Of a stretch of 64,000 nucleotides of DNA, positions 1 through 6,573 are shown in pieces. Origin of the DNA: Sphingomonadaceae bacterium (GTDB lineage Bacteria; Pseudomonadota; Alphaproteobacteria; Sphingomonadales; Sphingomonadaceae); contig JAPZTW010000009.1 in the NCBI GenBank assembly GCA_027533105.1, positions 124,001 through 188,000 on the forward strand. The letters run 5' to 3'. Below the pieces are notes generated by a model, which did no database searches, had not been told where the DNA came from, and saw nothing but the letters and a program-made list of their open reading frames with translations. The stretch's first letter is position 1. Every line of letters begins with the position of its first letter. Position numbers and translations under genes: made by a program.

Positions 1-1
1 C

Positions 2-697
2 GACTGGGGCTTCTTCCTGGTCCGCACCAATCCCGACGTGAAGCAGCAGGAAGGCATCAGCTTCCTGCTGATCGACATGAAGACGCCGGGCATCGAAGTG
101 CGTCCGATCATCACCCTCGGCGGTGAGCACGAAGTGAACGAGGTGTTCCTCGACAACGTGCGCGTGCCGATCGAGAACCGCGTCTATGAAGAGGACAAGG
201 GCTGGACCTGCGCCAAGTTCCTCCTCGCCCACGAACGCACCGGGATTGCCGGCGTTGCGGGATCGAAGCGCGGGATCGAGAAGATCAAGGAAATCGCCAC
301 CACCGAAATGGACGGCGAGCGCGCACTGCTCTCCAACCCGTTCTTCCGCCGCAAGGTGGCCGAACTGGAAATGGACCTGACCGCACTGGAGTACACCGAA
401 CTGCGCACCCTGGCGGGCGAAGCCGCCGGCAAGGGTCCGGGGCCGGAAAGCTCGGTGCTGAAGATCAAGGGTTCGGAAATCCAGCAGCGGATCACCGAAC
501 TCGCGCTCGAAGCGGCCGGCCACTATGGCGCGCCCTATTTCCGCGGCTTTGGCGAGGGCGACAACGAGCACCCGATCGGTCCCGATTGGGCGCACCGCAC
601 CGCCCCCAGCTATTTCAACGTCCGCAAGACCACGATTTACGGTGGCTCGAACGAAGTCCAGCGCGGCATCATCGCCAAGATGGTGCTTGGGCTCTAA
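2..697 (+). CDS. acyl-CoA dehydrogenase, large-subunit type (5' end missing)
   Basis: C-terminal 231 residues of an FAD-dependent acyl-CoA dehydrogenase; the frame is open to the window edge, so the true start lies upstream. It oxidises an acyl-CoA to the enoyl-CoA and passes electrons to ETF. The segment TLGGEHEVNEVFLDNVRVP is the usual middle beta-domain signature, and the C-terminal YGGSNEVQRGIIAKMVLG is the family's flavin/active-site end. The next gene is a second, shorter dehydrogenase 24 bp downstream. Such pairs usually form heteromeric enzymes, for example the PimC/PimD pimeloyl-CoA or the steroid and dicarboxylate acyl-CoA dehydrogenases. The substrate cannot be read from the sequence. 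Confidence 0.9.
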   Translation, partial: DWGFFLVRTNPDVKQQEGISFLLIDMKTPGIEVRPIITLGGEHEVNEVFLDNVRVPIENRVYEEDKGWTCAKFLLAHERTGIAGVAGSKRGIEKIKEIATTEMDGERALLSNPFFRRKVAELEMDLTALEYTELRTLAGEAAGKGPGPESSVLKIKGSEIQQRITELALEAAGHYGAPYFRGFGEGDNEHPIGPDWAHRTAPSYFNVRKTTIYGGSNEVQRGIIAKMVLGL

Positions 698-721
698 GCG
701 ACGCGCAACAAGGATAAGAAC

Positions 722-1852
722 ATGGATCTGAGCTTCACCGAAACGCAGGGCATGCTGCGCGAGACCCTCGCGCGGTTCCTGGCCGACACCTATGACTTCG
801 AAAGCCGCAAGAAGATGCTGACCCGCCCCGAAGGGCGCGATCCCGGCATCTGGAAGGCGATCGCCACCGAGCTGGGCCTGACCTGTGCGCCCTTCGCCGA
901 AGAGCACGGCGGCATGGGCGGCGGCGCGATCGAGAACATGATCATGATGGAAGAGTTCGGCAAGGTCATCGCGATCGAGCCGTGGCTGCAGACCGTCGTG
1001 ATCGGCGGCGGCGCGCTGAAGCATGCCGGCGGCGCGCTAGCCGAAGCGACCATCCCCGCGATCATCAGCGGCGATTGCGTGATCGCCTTCGCCTATGCCG
1101 AGCCGCAGGGCCGCTATAACCTGGCCGACATCGGCACCACGGCCAAGGCCGATGGCGCGGGCTATGTCCTCAACGGCCACAAGGGCGTGGTCTATGCCGC
1201 CCCCTGGGCGACCCACCTGCTCGTCACCGCCCGCACCGGCGGTGGCCGTCGTGACCGCGCCGGGGTCGAGCTGTTCCTGATCGAGGCCAACCGCCCCGGC
1301 ATCACCCGGCGCGACTATCCCACGGTCGATGGCTTCATGGCCTCCGAAGTCTACTTCGAGAACGTCGCCATCCCCGGCGAAGCCCTGCTGACCGGCGGAA
1401 TCGACCTGATCGAGCGCGTGGTTGACGAAGCCACCGTGGCCGTCTGCGCCGAGGCTTCGGGCATCGCCCGCACCATGGTGAACAGCACGGTCGAATATAC
1501 CAAGCAGCGCAAGCAGTTTGGCCAGCCGATCGGCAAGTTCCAGGTCCTCCAGCACCGCATGAGCGACATGTTCGTGGAGGCCGAGCAGGTCTCCTCGATG
1601 GCGCTGATGGGCACCCTGAAGCTCGACGAGGCCCCCGAAGCCCGCAAGGCCGCCGTCTCGATGGCCAAGGCCAAGGTCGGCAAGAGCCTCAAGTTCGTGG
1701 GCCAGAACGCGATCCAGACCCATGGCGGCATCGGCATCACCATGGAACTGGCGATCGGCCACTACTTCAAGCGGGGCACGATGATCGAAGGCCAGTTCGG
1801 CTCGATCGACCATCACCTCGACCGGTTCGAGGCGCTGACCTACCCGGCGTAA
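722..1852 (+). CDS. acyl-CoA dehydrogenase, small-subunit type
   Basis: 376-residue acyl-CoA dehydrogenase family protein, close to the normal family length. The N-terminal helical domain (MDLSFTETQGMLRETLARF), the middle domain ending in SEVYFENVAIPGE, and the C-terminal four-helix bundle with RKQFGQPIGKFQVLQHRMSDM and THGGIGITMELAIGHYFKR are all present. The C-terminal segment lacks the canonical YEGT-type end seen in homotetrameric enzymes. That fits a PimD-like partner subunit working with the preceding gene. The pair looks like one transcription unit. Its pathway (dicarboxylate, steroid or branched acyl-CoA breakdown) is inference. Confidence 0.9.
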   Translation: MDLSFTETQGMLRETLARFLADTYDFESRKKMLTRPEGRDPGIWKAIATELGLTCAPFAEEHGGMGGGAIENMIMMEEFGKVIAIEPWLQTVVIGGGALKHAGGALAEATIPAIISGDCVIAFAYAEPQGRYNLADIGTTAKADGAGYVLNGHKGVVYAAPWATHLLVTARTGGGRRDRAGVELFLIEANRPGITRRDYPTVDGFMASEVYFENVAIPGEALLTGGIDLIERVVDEATVAVCAEASGIARTMVNSTVEYTKQRKQFGQPIGKFQVLQHRMSDMFVEAEQVSSMALMGTLKLDEAPEARKAAVSMAKAKVGKSLKFVGQNAIQTHGGIGITMELAIGHYFKRGTMIEGQFGSIDHHLDRFEALTYPA

Positions 1853-1873
1853 GAACCTGCCCGGTCTGAACCG

Positions 1874-2557
1874 CTAGACCAGCCCCGCGCCCAGCTGGCC
1901 GAGATCGATCTCGGCCGGCCGGGTGGCGGGGCTGAGCCGTACCAGCCGGGGCCGGGCCGCGAAGGCCCATTGCCAGCCCCCCACTTTCAGGAAGCTGCGG
2001 TGGGCCAGCACCTGCGCGCCCATCCGTCGGTGGGCGGCCAGCGCGGGCAGGTTGTAATCGGCCACCCGGCTGAGCGAGTGGCTCAGCCCGCGCGCCGCCA
2101 TCCAGGCCCCCACCCCGGCCCACAGCGCGGCAAAGCTGCGGCCCATCCGGTGTTCGGGCGCGATCCACAGCCCGGTATCCCAGCAGCAGCGCGCCGGGAT
2201 GGCAAAGCGCACCGCCACCTCGTCCTCCAGATAGGCGCCCTGCCCCAGCCAGACGAGGCCGGTCAGCCGCGCCTGGGCATCGAACACGCCAAGGCAGGTC
2301 AGCCCCGCGGCAAAGCGCTCGGCCTGCACTGCCGGGGCGGCATCGACCGGATGGCCCGCCAGCTCCGCCGCCGCCAGTTCCCGCACCGCAAAGCCGCGCG
2401 GCATGGCCGGCAGCCCGGCGCACGGCTGGGCGAGGATCGCATAGCGGTGCCAGGCCAGCGCCCCGCCCCCGCGCGCCACGCCCCGCAGCCCCCGCGCCGC
2501 AAGGTACGAGGCCGCCCCGATCAGCCCCAGCATCTGGATGGTGTGCACCGCCGCCAT
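1874..2557 (-). CDS. putative GNAT-family acetyltransferase
   Basis: 227-residue protein. The C-terminal half looks like a GNAT fold: a strand/helix stretch GLWIAPEHRMGRSFAALWAG (about residues 127-147) resembling the acetyl-CoA-binding A motif, then SRVADYNLPALAAHRRMGAQ, which matches the N-x-x-A...F/YxxxGF end of GNAT enzymes. The first 30 residues are hydrophobic (MLGLIGAASYLAARGLRG) and may be a membrane anchor. The gene is convergent with the acyl-CoA dehydrogenases and stands alone. No substrate can be suggested. The assignment rests on residue pattern only. Confidence 0.55.
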   Translation of the reverse strand: MAAVHTIQMLGLIGAASYLAARGLRGVARGGGALAWHRYAILAQPCAGLPAMPRGFAVRELAAAELAGHPVDAAPAVQAERFAAGLTCLGVFDAQARLTGLVWLGQGAYLEDEVAVRFAIPARCCWDTGLWIAPEHRMGRSFAALWAGVGAWMAARGLSHSLSRVADYNLPALAAHRRMGAQVLAHRSFLKVGGWQWAFAARPRLVRLSPATRPAEIDLGQLGAGLV

Positions 2558-2627
2558 CCGGGCTGTTTACCGTGGCTTTCCTAAGGAACCGGAAAGGCTG
2601 GTTACGCACCCTTTCCCTTCCCTCACC

Positions 2628-2691
2628 CGTTCGTGCTGAGCTTGTCGAAGCACTGGCGCGGGACGGCCCTTCGACAGGCTCAGGGCGAACG
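2628..2691. repeat. sphingomonad-type inverted repeat (TTCGACAGGCTCAGG family)
   Basis: Two arms of about 24 nt in inverted orientation, CGTTCGTGCTGAGCTTGTCGA(AGC) and its near complement CTTCGACAGGCTCAGGGCGA(ACG), are separated by about 14 nt. They lie in the gap between the GNAT-like and SDR genes. The element can form a long hairpin. A half copy of the same family, with the core CCTTCGACAGGCTCAGG, is found inside hemC at 13362-13388. This kind of repeat is common in sphingomonad genomes. Confidence 0.85.
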
Positions 2692-2727
2692 CCTTCGCCC
2701 CCCTCAGGCACCCATCAGGCGCACCCG

Positions 2728-3504
2728 TCAGGCGTTCCGGGCCATCAGCCCGCCATCCACCGGGATCGTCACCCCGGTGATATAGCTGGCGGCCGGCAGG
2801 CACAGGCTCAGCGTCATGTGTGCCACTTCCTCGGGTCGGCCATAGCGGCGCAGCGCGGTGCGGCGGTGGGCAAAGACTTCCTTGTCCGCCTCGCTCACCT
2901 TCTCGGTCATGCCGGTCAGGATCGGGCCGGGACAGATCGCGTTGACGGTGATCCCCTCCTTGCCCAGCTCCACCGCCAGCGCGCGGGTCAGCCCCGTGAC
3001 GCCCGCCTTGGCCGCGGCATAGGGGCTGTTGCGCGATGTCGCTCCCAGCGCCTCGGTGCTGGCGATATTGACGATCCGGGGGGAGGACGATTGCCGCAGG
3101 AAGGGCAGCGCCGCCCGGATCATCCGCTGGTGCGCGGTGAGCAGCACGGTAACGGCGCGATCCCACACCAGCTCGTAATGGTCGTCATCATCGATCGGGC
3201 AGAAGGCGCTGATCCCGGCATTGTTGACCAGCACGTCCAGCCCGCCAAAGGCCGCGGCGACTTCCGGCACCACGGCGCGGATCGCCGCCGCATCGCTCAC
3301 GTCCAGCGCCCAGGCCCGCGCCTGGTGGCCCTTGGCCCGCAATTCCGCCGCGATATCCTCGATTGCGCTGCCCGGCAGGTCGGTCAGCGCGACAGCCGCG
3401 CCCTCGGCGGCAAAGACCTCCGCCGTCGCCCGCCCCATCCCGCTGCCCGCCCCGGTGACCAGCACGACTTTGCCCGCGACCGAGCGGCTGAGTTCTCCCG
3501 TCAT
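2728..3504 (-). CDS. SDR-family oxidoreductase
   Basis: 258-residue classical short-chain dehydrogenase/reductase, NAD(P)-dependent. Near the N-terminus is the dinucleotide motif [12 protein letters not shown] follows in mid-protein. The catalytic Ser lies in [10 protein letters not shown] and the YxxxK pair in [13 protein letters not shown] and the C-terminal [12 protein letters not shown] complete the fold. The acidic residue after beta-2 (TDLPG) favours NAD over NADP. The length is exactly typical. The substrate is unknown. It is transcribed towards the repeat at 2628-2691. The HTH gene lies 15 bp upstream on the same strand, so both may share a transcript. Confidence 0.9.
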   Translation of the reverse strand: MTGELSRSVAGKVVLVTGAGSGMGRATAEVFAAEGAAVALTDLPGSAIEDIAAELRAKGHQARAWALDVSDAAAIRAVVPEVAAAFGGLDVLVNNAGISAFCPIDDDDHYELVWDRAVTVLLTAHQRMIRAALPFLRQSSSPRIVNIASTEALGATSRNSPYAAAKAGVTGLTRALAVELGKEGITVNAICPGPILTGMTEKVSEADKEVFAHRRTALRRYGRPEEVAHMTLSLCLPAASYITGVTIPVDGGLMARNA

Positions 3505-3519
3505 TGTCCTGCCTCCCTT

Positions 3520-4077
3520 TCAGCCGGAACTGTGGCGTGAAGGCGGGGCGGAGTCGAGTGGCGGTGGACAGGCTGGACAGGGTTCAGAGGAGAAATTCGC
3601 GCCGCTCCCGGTGTCCCCGTCCAGCAAGGCCGCGCACAGCGCGTCATAGTCCGCCGCCAGCACCTCCGCTCCGCGCCCGCCGCCGTCCGCCATTTCCGCA
3701 CAGGCCTTGTCGAGCCGGGCCAGGTGCGCCAGCAGCAGCCGCGAGTCATAGCGCCGCCGCAGCGCCACCTGCTGCCCGCGATAGAACACCGGCTCCTGCC
3801 AGCCTTCCAGCGCGCGCTCGGCCACTTCGGCCACCGCAGCATCGCGCCCCAGCACCAGCGCCGCCCGCCAAGCCGCCGCAAAGGCCCCATCGCGCCCCCG
3901 CGCCAGGTAGACGCCAGAGCGCGACACGCCGACGCGGGCCGCCGCCACCCGCACATTGCCGTGCCGCGCCAGCTCATCAAGAAACCGCCGCTTGCGCGCG
4001 GGGGTAAACACCGGATCCTCCCCGAAACGGGGAGGGGAACCGCCGCAGGCGGTGGAGGGGCAGTGCGGTTCGGCCAT
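3520..4077 (-). CDS. helix-turn-helix protein of unknown function, terminase-small-subunit-like
   Basis: 185 residues from the ATG at 4077, chosen over an upstream ATG at 4170 because AGGAG sits 7 nt before it. The region FTPARKRRFLDELARHGNVRVAAARVGVSRSGVYLARGRDGAFAAAW is basic and contains a clear helix-turn-helix (VAAARVGVSRSGVYLAR). It resembles the N-terminal domain of phage terminase small subunits and related DNA-binding proteins. Nothing else phage-like is nearby, so a chromosomal role is equally likely. The first 20 residues (PSTACGGSPPRFGED) are the translation of a palindromic repeat, so the ancestral N-terminus probably lay near VFTPARK. Confidence 0.6.
   Translation of the reverse strand: MAEPHCPSTACGGSPPRFGEDPVFTPARKRRFLDELARHGNVRVAAARVGVSRSGVYLARGRDGAFAAAWRAALVLGRDAAVAEVAERALEGWQEPVFYRGQQVALRRRYDSRLLLAHLARLDKACAEMADGGGRGAEVLAADYDALCAALLDGDTGSGANFSSEPCPACPPPLDSAPPSRHSSG
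4014..4062. repeat. palindromic repeat (CCTCCCC...GGGGAGG family) inside the HTH gene
   Basis: Contains the perfect hairpin CCTCCCCGAAACGGGGAGG followed by CGCCGCAGGCGG and GGAGGGG. It belongs to the CCCCTCC-type repeats also seen at 31141 and 41685. Here it falls in the N-terminal coding part of the HTH gene and keeps the reading frame open. Confidence 0.75.
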
Positions 4078-4163
4078 GGTCCGGCTCCTGAAAAAGAGGC
4101 AAACCGGCCATGTTGCAGATTTTCGGGGTGTAGGAAAATTGGGGGGGGTGCAGCGCCCTGGCG

Positions 4164-4343
4164 CTACCACTTGCCCCCGGCTTGCTCGATCGCCTTCAGC
4201 AAGGCGCGCTTGGACGCGGTGCGGCGCTGGCCAGTGTTGCGGGGCAGATAGGGTTGGGCCATTTCCGCGCGGCGCTTGGCCAGGCCGGTGCCCCCCACCA
4301 GTATCACCTTGCCGACGTTTGACCTGCAGAGCTCAATGCCCAT
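4164..4343 (-). CDS. small basic protein, 59 residues, unknown
   Basis: ATG at 4343 preceded by GGGAGG with good spacing, stop TAG at 4164. The product starts MGIELCRSNVGKVILVGG and ends KRALLKAIEQAGGKW. It is rich in Lys and Arg, with a glycine-rich segment VGGTGLAKRRAEMAQ and no membrane segment. It is transcribed in the same direction as the HTH gene, 86 bp upstream of it. I do not recognise the family. The ribosome-binding site and an uninterrupted frame support a real gene, but the short length leaves doubt. Confidence 0.45.
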   Translation of the reverse strand: MGIELCRSNVGKVILVGGTGLAKRRAEMAQPYLPRNTGQRRTASKRALLKAIEQAGGKW

Positions 4344-4463
4344 TGTTCTACCTCCCGCTTGTCTGAATGGGAGCGTGGCGCGTGGGAGGGGTGGGAATAG
4401 ATCACATTAGACAAAACCTTTGGAAAACAAAGGCGACGACGTTCCCATAGCCAAACCACGTGC

Positions 4464-4498
4464 TAGACTAACTTTGGAGCGATAAAGGGAACTGCGAG
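4464..4498 (+). promoter_or_regulatory. possible promoter and ribosome-binding site of the AT-rich gene
   Basis: TAGACT at 4464-4469 could be a -10 element, with TTCCCA 16 bp upstream as a weak -35. AAGGGA about 9 nt before the ATG at 4499 is a plausible Shine-Dalgarno. The 155-bp gap 4344-4498 holds nothing else I can name. Confidence 0.3.
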
Positions 4499-5830
4499 AT
4501 GGCAATACAAGAAGCGGCGGAAACCGGTAAGGCTGCGGTACGCGGCGTTCCGACACCTAGCCCCTTGCCTGATCTTCCATTTGATCTCGTCTTACGGCCC
4601 GAACGGAAGTCAACGCGGCTGCTTCAGAATTCCGGCTCAACGGAGGCTCTGGGCGGAAGGCACAAGCGATTCGAGTATGATTTTGCTGAATCGATATTTG
4701 CTATTAAGATTGTCATCGACACGACCGGATACACGGGTAACGGCTTCGAAGTAGGGTGGTGCTGCGTAGACGGCACTGAAAAAACAGGGAATGTTGTAAG
4801 AGACGGTAACCAGTTTGTTTGCGACATACTGGACCATGTAAAATCCGTATTTTTCACTCCACCAAAGACAATTCTATCCGACCCTTTACTGAATTACGTG
4901 CGACTCCACGGCTTTAAGAGTAGCGATGTACGTGCATATTTAGACTACGCGCTAAGAGTCGAAAAGATCGCACAAGACGCGATATCAGAGATCGAGGTCG
5001 CACTGGCCGGAGCCAACGCAAAGATTGCCCAAGCAGAGGCCCTTCAGGCTCAACGGGGCACTTTGAGCCAAGACATAGCTAAATTTAAAACGCAATCGAC
5101 TTCTGAGCAGAGCAGACTGAAAAGGCTGTCAACCGAGTACAATGAACTGATAGCCAAGAAGGGCGAGATAGATCGAAGTATTTCAGACGAATCTTCAAGA
5201 TTAGATGATCTAAAGAATACAGTATCAAAATACTCGTCAACCAGAAACGAACTTTCCAAAAACATTCTATCGAAGAGAGAAAGTCTTTCTAAACTTGAAG
5301 CTAATATAAACTTGTTTCCAAGTGAAATCGCAGGTTTTTCAGAGCAAGGCTCCAAGGATATCTGGCTTTACAGCAAGCTTGCAGTGATTCCGATCATCTG
5401 TATTGCAGTCATTTTAGGACTTTTAATATTCGGATCAGCTAAACTTTCTACTGAAATTGTATATGATAAAGAACTTAACATTGCAGCCCTTATTGCATCA
5501 AGAGCCCCCTATGTAATGATTTGCCTCGGCGTGCTCACGACATGCTATTATCTGTCCCGCATGTTTGTATTAGAAATAATTAGGGTAAATCGTCAGAAAC
5601 TTAACCTCACCAAGATTAGCATCATTGCAAAGGACATATCTTACTCTATTGATCATGATTTGAATCTTAATGATCAAGAAAAGTATGAATACCGTCTACA
5701 ACTAAAAATGAGCCTCATGACCGACCATTTGAAAGATTATCTGTCGAAAGACTTTACGCCAACCCTGCCGCGCAGTCTGGGCATCGGAGCCGCACTGGGA
5801 TCTGGACCAACACCATCGGAAAAGCAGTAA
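4499..5830 (+). CDS. AT-rich coiled-coil membrane protein of unknown function
   Basis: 443 residues. Residues 30-150 look globular and beta-rich (FAIKIVIDTTGYTGNGFEVGW). Residues 152-272 are a long heptad-like coiled coil rich in Lys, Glu, Ser and Asn. Two hydrophobic segments follow at about 293-313 and 336-356, then a 75-residue charged tail. This predicts an inner-membrane protein with both soluble parts on the same side. Codon use is strikingly AT-rich (AAT, AAA, TTT, ATA) compared with every neighbour, the mark of recent transfer. No enzyme motif is visible. The layout of sensor-like domain, coiled coil and transmembrane hairpin, with a broken gene and a toxin-antitoxin pair alongside, would fit a phage-defence effector, but that is inference only. 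Confidence 0.8.
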   Translation: MAIQEAAETGKAAVRGVPTPSPLPDLPFDLVLRPERKSTRLLQNSGSTEALGGRHKRFEYDFAESIFAIKIVIDTTGYTGNGFEVGWCCVDGTEKTGNVVRDGNQFVCDILDHVKSVFFTPPKTILSDPLLNYVRLHGFKSSDVRAYLDYALRVEKIAQDAISEIEVALAGANAKIAQAEALQAQRGTLSQDIAKFKTQSTSEQSRLKRLSTEYNELIAKKGEIDRSISDESSRLDDLKNTVSKYSSTRNELSKNILSKRESLSKLEANINLFPSEIAGFSEQGSKDIWLYSKLAVIPIICIAVILGLLIFGSAKLSTEIVYDKELNIAALIASRAPYVMICLGVLTTCYYLSRMFVLEIIRVNRQKLNLTKISIIAKDISYSIDHDLNLNDQEKYEYRLQLKMSLMTDHLKDYLSKDFTPTLPRSLGIGAALGSGPTPSEKQ

Positions 5831-5870
5831 CCCTTCCCCTTCGCCGCCCCAACCCCCATACTCTTCCCGC

Positions 5871-6050
5871 ATGTCTCAGCTCATCACCCGCTGCGACCTG
5901 GAGGAACCCGATACCTCTGCCGCCCTTGTGCCGCACAAGTCGGCGCGGCCGGACAAGGCGGAGGGCTGGCGGCCGTTCAGAATCGTTTCCGAATACCAGC
6001 CCGCCGGGGACCAGCCGACTGCGATTGCCGGGCTTGTGGCGGGTGATTGC
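5871..6050 (+). pseudogene. truncated second copy of the uvrB 5' end
   Basis: About 57 codons match the first 57 codons of the intact uvrB at 6574, including [18 protein letters not shown] and [18 protein letters not shown]. The similarity stops at about 6040-6050, right at the end of the toxin gene, and the frame then runs into unrelated sequence. A few bases upstream of the ATG are shared too (ACCCCCATA). The copies differ at many codons, so this is not a fresh exact duplication. It is probably the displaced original start, or a relic left when the toxin-antitoxin segment entered with its own version of the uvrB start. Confidence 0.8.
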
Positions 6051-6055
6051 GGCGG

Positions 6056-6352
6056 TCAGTCGCGCAGCCAGTGCACGGCATCGGCCGCGACGTGGAACAC
6101 CCGTACGACCAGCAGCGTTTCCGCGTCGATCCGGTAGAAAATCCGGTGCTGCCGATAGCGCCAGCGGCGCAGGCCAAGGCCTGAAACCTCGTCAATCTGC
6201 CCGGCCTCTGGCTGTTCGCACAGGAAATCGAACGCCTGCGTCAGCCCGAGGTAATAGGCATCGCTGGCCGCTTCACCATGGACTGCGGTGCCGTAAGCCA
6301 GAATGTCAAACAGATCGGCGTCAGCAGCAACGCTGAGTTCAAGCCGCTTCAC
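6056..6352 (-). CDS. parE: RelE/ParE-family toxin
   Basis: 98-residue type II toxin starting with GTG at 6352. It shows the family pattern: DADLFDILAYG near the N-terminus, the central YYLGLTQAFDFLCEQPEAG, then LRRWRYRQHRIFYRI and LVVRVFHVAADAVHWL at the end (normally RVLHxxMD). ParE proteins poison gyrase, whereas RelE relatives cut mRNA. The overall pattern favours ParE, but the target is not proven. The start overlaps the antitoxin stop by 14 bp, the usual antitoxin-first arrangement. It sits between the two uvrB starts. Confidence 0.85.
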   Translation of the reverse strand: MKRLELSVAADADLFDILAYGTAVHGEAASDAYYLGLTQAFDFLCEQPEAGQIDEVSGLGLRRWRYRQHRIFYRIDAETLLVVRVFHVAADAVHWLRD

Positions 6353-6488
6353 GGGCCTTGCGGATGGCGGCGCGGATCTGGGCCGGGGTGCGTTTGCTGA
6401 TGCCGGATTCGAGGCCCAGCTGAAGCTCCCGCTTCAGCAGCGCCTTGCCGCGTTCCGTTTCGGTCTGCCTGCTCGCTTCCTTAGCCAT
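6339..6488 (-). CDS. parD: ParD-like antitoxin
   Basis: 49 residues from the ATG at 6488 ([21 protein letters not shown]) to the TGA at 6339. The segment [34 protein letters not shown] resembles the C-terminal part of ParD antitoxins (R..L...I..GL.SG....). That part wraps the toxin. The DNA-binding ribbon-helix-helix half is very short or missing. A longer start upstream is open but would run into the uvrB promoter region. Together with the overlapping toxin it forms a complete module. Confidence 0.7.
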   Translation of the reverse strand: MAKEASRQTETERGKALLKRELQLGLESGISKRTPAQIRAAIRKAREAA

Positions 6489-6573
6489 GCAGGGAAGGTA
6501 TCCCTCACGCCAGGACGGCGCAAGGGCCATTGGCTCCATTGCGGAACAAATCAAAAACCCCCATAACCGCCCC

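Noticed and set aside
1037..1816. Long antisense ORFs through the acyl-CoA dehydrogenase and similar ORFs elsewhere
   Set aside because: These are products of high GC at third positions, low-complexity, and lie entirely over well-supported genes.
1856..1878. GGTCT...AGACC inverted repeat after the acyl-CoA dehydrogenases as a terminator
   Set aside because: Only a 5-bp stem, no T run, and it overlaps the end of the convergent gene.
3520..4343. A prophage edge, from the terminase-small-subunit-like HTH protein
   Set aside because: There is no integrase, portal, capsid or attachment site nearby, and base composition equals the host's.
5871..6137. The 88-residue ORF at 5871 as an independent protein
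   Set aside because: It is the uvrB start followed by unrelated sequence antisense to the toxin gene; no function is likely.
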